From SFWF01 sp045539095 (GTDB lineage Bacteria > Bacillota > Clostridia > Oscillospirales > Acutalibacteraceae), in the NCBI GenBank assembly GCA_045539095.1, contig JAZQER010000074.1:1-25952 (forward strand): a stretch of DNA of 25,952 nt, written 5' to 3'. The notes below the pieces were generated by a model. That model was not told the origin of the DNA and searched no databases. It saw only the letters and a program-made list of their open reading frames with translations. The position numbers and the translations under genes were made by a program. Positions 1-6,193 of the stretch are shown here, piece after piece (the stretch's first letter is position 1; each line of letters begins with the position of its first letter).

Positions 1-179
1 CTATTCGTCTGGCTATACTTGATGTCATTAAAGCCAATCCGAAAACACTCGAACAGTATAAATCGGGACAGACTAAGGTCATGGGCTTTTATATTGGGCA
101 GGTTATGAAGGCAATGAAAGGTAAGGCAAAGCCTGAAACAGTGAATAAAATTCTAGCTGAAGAGCTTTTAAAATTTTAA
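1..179 (+). CDS. gatB: Asp/Glu-tRNA amidotransferase subunit B, C-terminal fragment
   Basis: This is the last 58 or so codons of an open frame that enters from the left edge and stops at TAA 177-179. The fragment reads as the GatB/Yqey-type tRNA-binding tail: a run resembling DVIKANPKTLEQYKSG, then VMGFYIGQVMKAMKGKA, then a terminal EELL. GatB is the kinase/amidotransferase subunit of GatCAB, which converts Glu-tRNA(Gln) or Asp-tRNA(Asn) to the amide form in the cytoplasm. aspS starts 15 nt after the stop on the same strand, so the two are probably cotranscribed. The catalytic part lies outside the window, so the call rests on the tail and the neighbour. Confidence 0.85.
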   Translation, partial: IRLAILDVIKANPKTLEQYKSGQTKVMGFYIGQVMKAMKGKAKPETVNKILAEELLKF

Positions 180-194
180 CGGAGGTAAAAAAAT

Positions 195-1568
195 ATGGAA
201 TTTTTAAATACAGAGAAAAAGGTAGATACAACCGATATTTCTTATATTATCGAGGGATTTAATAACGGAACTATTAAAGACGGCGACAAGGTTACAGTAA
301 AGGGTTCGCTTCACAGAATTCGCGAAATGAGCGGATTTGCTTTTGTAATCGTCCGTTCTTCAAGAATGGTATTTCAGTGTATTTGGGAAGAAGGCGTCTC
401 AGAGTGCGATATTAAGGATTTCTCGGTAGAAGAGTGTGTTATTATTGACGGAACATTGATTAAAGAAGAGAGAAGTCGCACCGGATTTGACATTCGAATA
501 AACAATATGACCAGGATTTCAGGTAAGGCAGAAATTCCTCCTATCGAAATCGGTAATGACAAAAAGATAGAAAAGTTAAATCTAAATACTCTTCTCGACA
601 ACAGAATTATTGCACTTCGAAACCCCAAAACACGCGCAATCCTCAAAATCGCTGACGGAGTTATGTATGCGTTCCGTGAGTTTTTGCGTCAGGAGGGATT
701 CACCGAATTTGTACCTCCCAAGATGGTAACTGCAGGAGCAGAGGGTGGCGCTGATATGTTTGAGGTTGAGTATTTTGGACAAAAGGCTTACTTAAATCAA
801 AGTCCGCAGACCTATAAGCAGATAATGGTAGGCGTTTTTCAGAAGGTATTTACAGTCGGACCTGTGTTCAGAGCTGAAAAATATTCAACCAACCGCCATA
901 TTAACGAGTTTCAGGGACTTGACCTTGAAATGGGATTTATTAACTCATTTGAGGATCTTATGGAGTTAGAAGCAAGAATGTTTAAGTTTATCTTTAAAAC
1001 ATTAAACGAACAGTATGCTTCAGAGCTTGAAATGCACCTAGGTAAAGACGTCAGACTGCCTGAGCTTACCTGCTTCCCTAAGATTAAGTTTATGGAAGCT
1101 AAGAAGCTTTTCGCTGATGCGCATCCAGGAAAACAGGGTGAGCTTTCGCTTTTGGAGCCCGACTTTGCACCTGAGGAAGAAAAATGGCTTGGCGAATATT
1201 TCCTTAAAGAGTATAATGCTCCTATAGTTTTCGTTACCCATTATCCCACAGCTAAGCGTCCTTTCTATACGATGGAAGACCCTGCTGACCCGAACTACAC
1301 TCTCAGTTTCGATATGCTTCTTAATGGTCTGGAAGTAACAACAGGCGGTCAGCGCATACACGACTACGATATGCAGGTTAAAAAGATGAAGGACAGAGGA
1401 ATGGATATTGACGACTTTGAAGATTATCTTACAATGCATAAATACGGTATGCCTCCGCACGGCGGAATGGGACTCGGACTTGAAAGAATAGTACAAAATA
1501 TTCTCGGACTTGATAATATTAAGCAAGCAACTGCATTCCCGAGGGACCGCGACAGACTTCGTCCGTAA
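195..1568 (+). CDS. aspS: Aspartyl-tRNA synthetase, archaeal-type (probably non-discriminating)
   Basis: A class IIb aminoacyl-tRNA synthetase that charges tRNA with aspartate in the cytoplasm. It has 457 residues, close to the short archaeal/eukaryal AspRS and far shorter than the roughly 590-residue bacterial form, because the GAD insertion is absent. Residues 30-115 form the OB-fold anticodon domain. Motif 2 (FRAEKYSTNRH) starts at residue 225, motif 3 (GMGLGLERI) lies near 424-432, and the protein ends in PRDRDRLRP, an AspRS-type ending. The ATG at 195 follows a strong SD (GGAGGT, 181-186). His40 sits where discriminating archaeal enzymes carry Trp (remembered alignment), which fits an enzyme that also charges tRNA(Asn) for GatCAB. 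The position matching the second reported determinant appears to be Arg, so relaxed specificity is an inference. The gene ends just before a terminator. Confidence 0.93.
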   Translation: MEFLNTEKKVDTTDISYIIEGFNNGTIKDGDKVTVKGSLHRIREMSGFAFVIVRSSRMVFQCIWEEGVSECDIKDFSVEECVIIDGTLIKEERSRTGFDIRINNMTRISGKAEIPPIEIGNDKKIEKLNLNTLLDNRIIALRNPKTRAILKIADGVMYAFREFLRQEGFTEFVPPKMVTAGAEGGADMFEVEYFGQKAYLNQSPQTYKQIMVGVFQKVFTVGPVFRAEKYSTNRHINEFQGLDLEMGFINSFEDLMELEARMFKFIFKTLNEQYASELEMHLGKDVRLPELTCFPKIKFMEAKKLFADAHPGKQGELSLLEPDFAPEEEKWLGEYFLKEYNAPIVFVTHYPTAKRPFYTMEDPADPNYTLSFDMLLNGLEVTTGGQRIHDYDMQVKKMKDRGMDIDDFEDYLTMHKYGMPPHGGMGLGLERIVQNILGLDNIKQATAFPRDRDRLRP

Positions 1569-1584
1569 TCGAAAACAAAAAAAG

Positions 1585-1620
1585 AAAAGCCTCTGATTTG
1601 ATAACAAATCAGAGGCTTTT
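1585..1620. terminator. Bidirectional rho-independent terminator between aspS and lysC
   Basis: A 15-bp perfect stem, AAAAGCCTCTGATTT at 1585-1599 with its complement at 1606-1620, and a 6-nt loop. A-rich sequence on the left and T-rich on the right let it work on both strands. It sits between the convergent ends of aspS (1568) and lysC (1627). Confidence 0.92.
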
Positions 1621-1626
1621 GTCGTG

Positions 1627-2097
1627 TTAATCAAAGAACTTTGCGTGTACTGCAGAAACAGCGCGGTCGGCTTCCTTCTGGTCTATAAGAACCGAAATTT
1701 TTATCTCACTAGTGGAAATCATCTGGATATTTACATTTGCGTCTGCAAGAGCTTCAAACATTTTTGCGGCAACACCAGGGTGCGTTTCCATTCCGGCACC
1801 GACAATAGAAACCTTTGATACAGAGTTATCTGCGACAATCTTCTTGTAGTCAAGAAGATCCTTGATTTCTTCAAGCGCTTCAAGGGCGTCTTTCGACTGG
1901 TCTTCGGTAACAGTAAAGGTAATATCCTTTGTACCGTCGCGACCTACCGACTGAAGAATTATGTCAATATTAACCTTTGCTTGCGCCAGTTTATTAAATA
2001 CCTTAAAAGCAACACCGGGGGTGTCGTTAAGTCCCACTATTGAAATTCTTGAAACGTTGTTATCCTTCGCAACGCCTCTTATGAGCATTTTTTCCAT
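1627..2097 (-). CDS. Aspartokinase beta subunit from internal in-frame start (proposed)
   Basis: Within lysC, Met247 (ATG at 2097-2095) is preceded by AGGAG (2111-2107) at a 9-nt spacing, a complete SD sequence. Translation from here would give 156 residues made almost only of the two ACT domains. In Bacillus subtilis aspartokinase II, established work shows an alpha2-beta2 enzyme whose beta chain comes from exactly such an internal start. That this organism does the same is inferred from SD quality and position at the kinase/ACT boundary. The SD also encodes Lys-Glu in the alpha chain, so it could be a coincidence of coding. Confidence 0.6.
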   Translation of the reverse strand: MEKMLIRGVAKDNNVSRISIVGLNDTPGVAFKVFNKLAQAKVNIDIILQSVGRDGTKDITFTVTEDQSKDALEALEEIKDLLDYKKIVADNSVSKVSIVGAGMETHPGVAAKMFEALADANVNIQMISTSEIKISVLIDQKEADRAVSAVHAKFFD

Positions 2098-2835
2098 TTT
2101 AACCTTCTCCTTTACAATTGTACCGGGTTTTCTTTCTAAACTTGAAAGAACCTCAAGCTCAACATTATATTTCTGTGCCATTTCAACCGATCGATTGTTG
2201 AGCACCTGCGCACCGAGAGATGCAAGCTCAAGCATTTCTGAATAGGTGATCTCATCCATCTTTACAGCGCCGCTTACTTTTCTTGGGTCAGCAGTATACA
2301 CACCGTCAACGTCGGTATATATCTGACAAAGGTCAGCGTGCATAGACGCAGCAATAGCAACTGCGCTTGTATCGGAGCCACCGCGACCTAGGGTTGTAAT
2401 ATTATCGTATTTGCTGACTCCTTGAAAGCCTGCAACAATAACGATCTTCTTTTTATCAATCTCGTTTCTTATTCTTTCGGAATCAACAGTTTTGATTCTG
2501 GCGATGCCGTGAGCAGAGTTTGTTTTAAAGCCAGCCTGCCATCCAAGAAGGGATACAACAGGGAAGCCAAGCTTTTCAATAGCCATAGCAAGAAGGGCAA
2601 TTGATATTTGCTCGCCTGCGGCAAGAAGCATATCCATTTCTCGCTTAGAAGCTCCATCGGGATTTATTTCCTTTGCCTTATCAATCAGCTCGTCGGTAGT
2701 ATCGCCCTGTGCAGACACAACTACTACGATGTCGTTGCCTTTTTTATAGTCATCAATAATTATGTTGGCAACATTAAAGACTCTTTCAGCATTAGCAACC
2801 GAGCTTCCGCCGAATTTTTTTACTATGAGTGACAT
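1627..2835 (-). CDS. lysC: Aspartokinase (alpha chain, lysine/threonine pathway)
   Basis: Phosphorylates L-aspartate to aspartyl-phosphate, the first step toward lysine, threonine, methionine and diaminopimelate. It is a monofunctional enzyme of 402 residues, like Bacillus aspartokinase II. The kinase domain begins with KKFGGSSV (residues 6-13), with a TTLGRGGSDTSAVA nucleotide/substrate loop around 147-160. Two ACT domains fill roughly 265-402 and would bind the feedback effector. ATG at 2835 follows a GGGGAAAG SD. The gene lies 32 nt downstream of hom in the same direction and closes the operon at the bidirectional terminator. An in-frame ATG with its own SD inside the gene (residue 247) suggests a separately made regulatory beta chain, listed separately. 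No lysine riboswitch or T-box is visible upstream. Confidence 0.95.
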   Translation of the reverse strand: MSLIVKKFGGSSVANAERVFNVANIIIDDYKKGNDIVVVVSAQGDTTDELIDKAKEINPDGASKREMDMLLAAGEQISIALLAMAIEKLGFPVVSLLGWQAGFKTNSAHGIARIKTVDSERIRNEIDKKKIVIVAGFQGVSKYDNITTLGRGGSDTSAVAIAASMHADLCQIYTDVDGVYTADPRKVSGAVKMDEITYSEMLELASLGAQVLNNRSVEMAQKYNVELEVLSSLERKPGTIVKEKVKMEKMLIRGVAKDNNVSRISIVGLNDTPGVAFKVFNKLAQAKVNIDIILQSVGRDGTKDITFTVTEDQSKDALEALEEIKDLLDYKKIVADNSVSKVSIVGAGMETHPGVAAKMFEALADANVNIQMISTSEIKISVLIDQKEADRAVSAVHAKFFD

Positions 2836-2867
2836 AACTTTCCCCCAAAACTTGAATATATTATTAC

Positions 2868-4097
2868 TTAGTCGATGGCGTGTAAAATGCTGATAGGTTC
2901 AGATTTTGTGAGACGGCTAAGTTGGTTTCTCAGTGTATTTTCAATATCGTGCTCCGTGATGAAGGATATCTCATTTCTGGATGCGTCCTTGAAGAGAGTA
3001 ACTTCGTTGAAAAGCTCTTCAATCTCAGCTTGAGCTGAACTGAGATTATCGCACTTGCAACGAACATATAGCTTTGCAACGTCATTCATTACATCAGCTA
3101 CATAAGAATCATCACCATCTTCCCAGAACAAATATTTACGGGCCGATAGGTGCTTCACGCAGTCGATGACATCTCCCACAACGGCGCTTGCTGTAGGGAA
3201 TTTCCCCGCGCCTCTGCCGTAGAACATAACGTCGCCGACCTCGTCGCCGCGTACCATAATTGCATTGAAAACATCGTTCACGCCCGAAAGCATATTCTGT
3301 CTGCTGACAAGGGCAGGGTATACCGCAGCGGTTATCTGTCCGTTATCAAGCTTGCGTGTTTTTCCGATGAGCTTTATGACATATCCGAGTGCGCTTGCAT
3401 TTTCGATATCATTAAGAGTTATCTTGGTAATACCTTCCGCTGTAATTTGATTAGGATATACATGCTTTCCGAAGCCAAGCGAGGCAAGAATACAAATTTT
3501 TCTGCAGGCATCAAGACCTTCTATATCGGCTGTAGGATCTTTCTCGGCGTAACCGAGCTGTTGCGCAAGCTTTAGTGCAGCATCAAAATCCATATTTTCG
3601 GTAACCATTTTAGTTAGAATAAAATTAGTAGTTCCGTTTAAAATTCCAGTAACCTCTGTTATCTCGTTTGCGGTAAGGCACTGCGCCATAGGTCGAAGGA
3701 CAGGAATTCCTCCGCCAACACTTGCTTCAAACAGAAAGTTTACGTTTTTTTCAGAAGCTATCTGTAAGAGCTCTGCGCCCTTTTGAGCAACAAGTTCTTT
3801 ATTTGAAGAACAAACACTTTTACCTGCGAGCAAGCAAGCTTTAACATAATCATAAGCAAAAGTACAACCGCCCATAACCTCAACTACAACCTGAACCTCG
3901 GGATCATTGAGTATAATATTAAAATCCTTTATGAATTTATCGGAATATTCAACATTGTCAAAATCGCGAAGATCTAGGATGTACTTGACATTAATATCGT
4001 TTTTTGCTTTTTGCGAAACTCGTTTTCGATGATTTATAAGTATTTCGGCGACACCTGAGCCGACGACTCCGTGTCCCATTATTGCTATGTTAACCAT
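2868..4097 (-). CDS. hom: Homoserine dehydrogenase
   Basis: Reduces aspartate semialdehyde to homoserine with NAD(P)H, the branch point to threonine and methionine. It has 409 residues. The N-terminal Rossmann motif GHGVVGSG occupies residues 8-15. NKELVAQKG is near 119-127, and the catalytic-domain signature ILNGTTNFIL near 167-176. A C-terminal ACT domain (about 335-409) is probably for threonine feedback. ATG at 4097 has an AGGAGT SD 8 nt upstream. It sits 15 nt after the ACT-domain gene and 32 nt before lysC, giving a three-gene aspartate-pathway operon. thrB and thrC are not in the window. Confidence 0.95.
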   Translation of the reverse strand: MVNIAIMGHGVVGSGVAEILINHRKRVSQKAKNDINVKYILDLRDFDNVEYSDKFIKDFNIILNDPEVQVVVEVMGGCTFAYDYVKACLLAGKSVCSSNKELVAQKGAELLQIASEKNVNFLFEASVGGGIPVLRPMAQCLTANEITEVTGILNGTTNFILTKMVTENMDFDAALKLAQQLGYAEKDPTADIEGLDACRKICILASLGFGKHVYPNQITAEGITKITLNDIENASALGYVIKLIGKTRKLDNGQITAAVYPALVSRQNMLSGVNDVFNAIMVRGDEVGDVMFYGRGAGKFPTASAVVGDVIDCVKHLSARKYLFWEDGDDSYVADVMNDVAKLYVRCKCDNLSSAQAEIEELFNEVTLFKDASRNEISFITEHDIENTLRNQLSRLTKSEPISILHAID

Positions 4098-4112
4098 TTT
4101 TAAGACTCCTAA

Positions 4113-4541
4113 TCATACAGATTTAATTGTAATAACACCGTCGATCTGTGAAGATAGATCGATCAGTTCTTTAATAGTACACTGAAGATTTTCAATATCT
4201 ATTGTGATATACACAGATGCTACTCCGTTTTTTGGTTCAGTCTGAGTCATCGTAATTATATTTGCCCCTTTTTGAAAGAGCGCGCTGCTCAGACTGGAAA
4301 AAACTCCCGCCTTATCTTGCAAAATAGCTTGAATATCAAGCTTATTAGTGTTATTATCTTTACATATGAATACCTTATCTTTGTATTTATAATATGCACT
4401 TCTTGAAAGACCTGCTATTTTTATTGCCTCCGAAGCGCTAGAGGCTTCTTTACTGTCGATAAGTCGTTTGGCTTCAATTACCTTACCAAACACTTCGGGA
4501 AGCGCAGCAGAATCTACAATGTAATAGGTTTTCTTTTGCAA
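4113..4541 (-). CDS. PheB-like ACT domain protein, first gene of the hom-lysC operon
   Basis: A 142-residue protein of the UPF0735/PheB family. The N-terminal part (YYIVDSAALPEVF, then SEAIKIAGLSRSAYYKYKD) looks like a small helix-turn-helix-type segment. The rest is one ACT domain, the fold that binds amino acids. Its position ahead of hom and lysC suggests a sensor or regulator of aspartate-family synthesis, but no function is proven by sequence. I place the start at TTG 4541, preceded by GGTGG. The alternative GTG at 4592 lies just upstream of and overlaps the promoter's -10 region, so it would not be transcribed. It would also add 17 residues that look unlike the family, whose members are near 145-150 residues. 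Confidence 0.82.
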   Translation of the reverse strand: MQKKTYYIVDSAALPEVFGKVIEAKRLIDSKEASSASEAIKIAGLSRSAYYKYKDKVFICKDNNTNKLDIQAILQDKAGVFSSLSSALFQKGANIITMTQTEPKNGVASVYITIDIENLQCTIKELIDLSSQIDGVITIKSV

Positions 4542-4582
4542 ACAATCCACCACCCACGTACAATTGTTTTTTGACTTGATAC

Positions 4583-4612
4583 AATATAACACATTTATAT
4601 AGGAGATTTCAA
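4583..4612 (-). promoter_or_regulatory. Promoter of the ACT-hom-lysC operon
   Basis: Minus strand: TTGAAA (4612-4607), 18-nt spacer, TATATT (4588-4583). Transcription would begin near 4576, about 35 nt before the TTG start at 4541. The short leader leaves no room for a riboswitch or T-box. Confidence 0.6.
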
Positions 4613-4637
4613 GAATAATTTTAAGTTTGAATAATAT

Positions 4638-4666
4638 TTGTCATTTTAGACAATAATTCTTAAAAT
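4638..4666 (+). promoter_or_regulatory. Promoter of ytvI with an inverted repeat over the -35 region
   Basis: TTGTCA (4638-4643), 17-nt spacer, TAAAAT (4661-4666), with a predicted start near 4673, 20 nt before the ytvI ATG. The -35 is part of an inverted repeat, TTGTC-N6-GACAA (4638-4653), which could be an operator or chance. This looks like a housekeeping-sigma promoter, which is unexpected if the gene acts only during sporulation. Confidence 0.55.
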
Positions 4667-4692
4667 TAACGGTTTTTTTGAAAGGAATTACT

Positions 4693-5778
4693 ATGTTAAG
4701 AGAGGCTAAAAAGAATTTTTTAATTGATTTATTATTCTTTGTCACAGTTGCAGCGATAATTTATATAGTTTTTAGATTTCTTGCTGTATACCTTTTTCCG
4801 TTTATAATCGGACTTGTTATTGCTGTACTTGTACAAAAACCGTCTGCCTTCATATCTAAGCATACAAAGATGAAAAAAGGCATGTGTGCTATGATTCTTG
4901 TAATCATTAGTTATCTAATTACAATTGTACTTATCGGCGCGATTGGTTATTTTATCTATTCTCAAGGATACAGATTGGCGTCAGATATACCGTACTATGT
5001 TGAAAAGCTTAGCTACACTTTCAGTCAGTTTGGCGATAAGATAAATGATGTTATAATAAATATGCCTAGCGAAGCAAGGGAATCTATCCAGAATATTGTC
5101 AACAATCTTATCACCAATATTGGCACGACAGCTACAAAATGGATACCTGAATTTGCTGCATCTGTTGCGCTCAATACTCCTGAATTTATAGTTGTTGTTA
5201 TTGTAACTGTCGTTGCTTCTTGTTATATTGCCAAAGATTTGGACAAGCTTAAAAAACTGGCAAAAAAAATTGTAAAGCCCAAATATATTAATCTGATTTC
5301 GGATGTAAAGCAGATTATTTATAACAATGTTTTTAAACTTATAAAGAGTTATGCCATAATTATGGTTATAACTTTTGCTGAGCTTGCGGTTGGGTTACTG
5401 ATTTTAGGAATAAAAAACGCCGTTTTGATAGCCGTTATGATATCTGTTGTTGATATACTTCCTGTACTTGGTTGTGGCACCGTTCTGATACCTTGGGGTA
5501 TCATTTCGTTAATACAAGGCAACTATTTGATTGGGGTAGGTCTTCTGGTATTATATATTATAATTCTTGTAGTCAGAAACATTATAGAGCCCAGGATAAT
5601 CGGCGGACAAGTCGGTCTGCACCCGCTCGTTACGCTCATAACCATCTTTATTGGTTTTAGATTGCTTGGTGTTATTGGTATTTTCATTTTGCCTATAGCC
5701 GCTATAGTTCTACTTCAGCTTTACCGAAACGGTGAGTTAAGCTTTCTTAATTTTAAAGAAACTGAGGCTGATGAATAA
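4693..5778 (+). CDS. ytvI: AI-2E family membrane protein, sporulation YtvI type
   Basis: A 361-residue polytopic membrane protein of the AI-2E/PerM exporter superfamily, and the best family guess within it is YtvI. Hydrophobic segments fall at roughly residues 10-50 (two), 60-90, 150-175, 210-240, 240-270, 275-300 and 310-345. A long soluble region (about 95-145) follows the third helix, and the family-typical VRNIIEPRIIGGQVGLHPL stretch lies near 292-310. ATG 4693 has AAAGGA 6 nt upstream; an earlier in-frame TTG (4678) has no SD and is rejected. The gene is monocistronic between its own promoter and a long terminator. The transported substrate, if any, is unknown, and YtvI members are linked to sporulation mostly by phylogenetic distribution. 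Confidence 0.85.
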   Translation: MLREAKKNFLIDLLFFVTVAAIIYIVFRFLAVYLFPFIIGLVIAVLVQKPSAFISKHTKMKKGMCAMILVIISYLITIVLIGAIGYFIYSQGYRLASDIPYYVEKLSYTFSQFGDKINDVIINMPSEARESIQNIVNNLITNIGTTATKWIPEFAASVALNTPEFIVVVIVTVVASCYIAKDLDKLKKLAKKIVKPKYINLISDVKQIIYNNVFKLIKSYAIIMVITFAELAVGLLILGIKNAVLIAVMISVVDILPVLGCGTVLIPWGIISLIQGNYLIGVGLLVLYIIILVVRNIIEPRIIGGQVGLHPLVTLITIFIGFRLLGVIGIFILPIAAIVLLQLYRNGELSFLNFKETEADE

Positions 5779-5847
5779 ATTACAAGCCGACCTGAGAGAG
5801 ACACTTCCTTATGGAGTGTGCCTCGAGGGTCGGCTTGTAATTTTTAT
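5777..5847 (+). terminator. Long two-part terminator hairpin after ytvI
   Basis: A 16-bp perfect outer stem (AAATTACAAGCCGACC at 5777-5792 with 5828-5843) begins inside the ytvI stop codon and is followed by TTTTTA. Its 35-nt apical part forms a second imperfect stem, ACACT(T)CC against GGAGTGT. Confidence 0.9.
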
Positions 5848-5924
5848 ATGTCATTAAATGATTACGCTTCATAAAATGTATTGTAATGTGAAAATACAGC
5901 ATATTCTGTATCGGAGTTGGTATT

Positions 5925-6146
5925 TTGAAAGGTAATATCATTATCACCGGCACGATCACTTATGCCATTCGCGGACGAGATCTGCTTCGCAAGTATTCAT
6001 TCAGAGCATCTGTCGAACGAAATCTTTCAGGTAGCAATCGTTACGGCTGCGGTTACGGCATAGTTGTTTACGGTGATATCAACGATGCCGTGCGCATATT
6101 AAAAGACCATAATATAAAGGTGCTGGATATTGCGCCGGTTATTTAA
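5925..6146 (+). CDS. DUF3343 protein (putative Se/S carrier-like)
   Basis: A small soluble protein of 73 residues resembling the DUF3343 family, described as putative selenium/sulfur carrier-like. Visible are an N-terminal strand-helix unit (NIIITGTITYAIRGRDLL) and a single conserved-looking cysteine, Cys42, in RYGCGYGIVV. It ends with a helix and a final strand that would complete a small alpha/beta sandwich. A lone Cys in a glycine-rich turn fits persulfide or selenide carriage, but this is inferred. The start is TTG at 5925, with GGAG 8 nt upstream. The cysteine desulfurase-like gene follows 47 nt later, a pairing seen in other clostridia. No convincing promoter was found in the 80 nt upstream. 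Confidence 0.75.
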   Translation: MKGNIIITGTITYAIRGRDLLRKYSFRASVERNLSGSNRYGCGYGIVVYGDINDAVRILKDHNIKVLDIAPVI

Positions 6147-6150
6147 AACG

Positions 6151-6180
6151 CACAGGATCAAAAGTCCTGTGTTTTATTTT
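6151..6180 (+). terminator. Terminator or attenuator hairpin between the DUF3343 and desulfurase-like genes
   Basis: CACAGGA (6151-6157) pairs with TCCTGTG (6165-6171) around a 7-nt loop, followed by TTTTATTTT. The flanking AAAAC/GTTTT bases can extend the stem past a bulge. The T tract ends exactly where the next gene's SD (GGAGGTG, 6181-6187) begins, so there is no room for a promoter between them. Confidence 0.7.
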
Positions 6181-6193
6181 GGAGGTGATAGAT

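Noticed and set aside
1038..1634. 198-codon open frame antisense to aspS
   Set aside because: It lies opposite a clear synthetase gene, crosses the terminator, has no SD and shows no domain; a shadow of the real coding frame.
4571..4600. Alternative ytvI promoter (TTGACT with TTTATA)
   Set aside because: The downstream TTGTCA-N17-TAAAAT is closer to the gene and a better match; this one would also overlap the opposing promoter. Not excluded, only weaker.
4575..4640. Lysine riboswitch or T-box in front of the ACT-hom-lysC operon
   Set aside because: The predicted leader is only about 35 nt and has neither structure.
5844..5924. Promoter for the DUF3343 gene
   Set aside because: Several AT-rich -10-like words (TAAAAT 5872, TGTAAT 5882) but no -35 at good spacing, so I did not call one.
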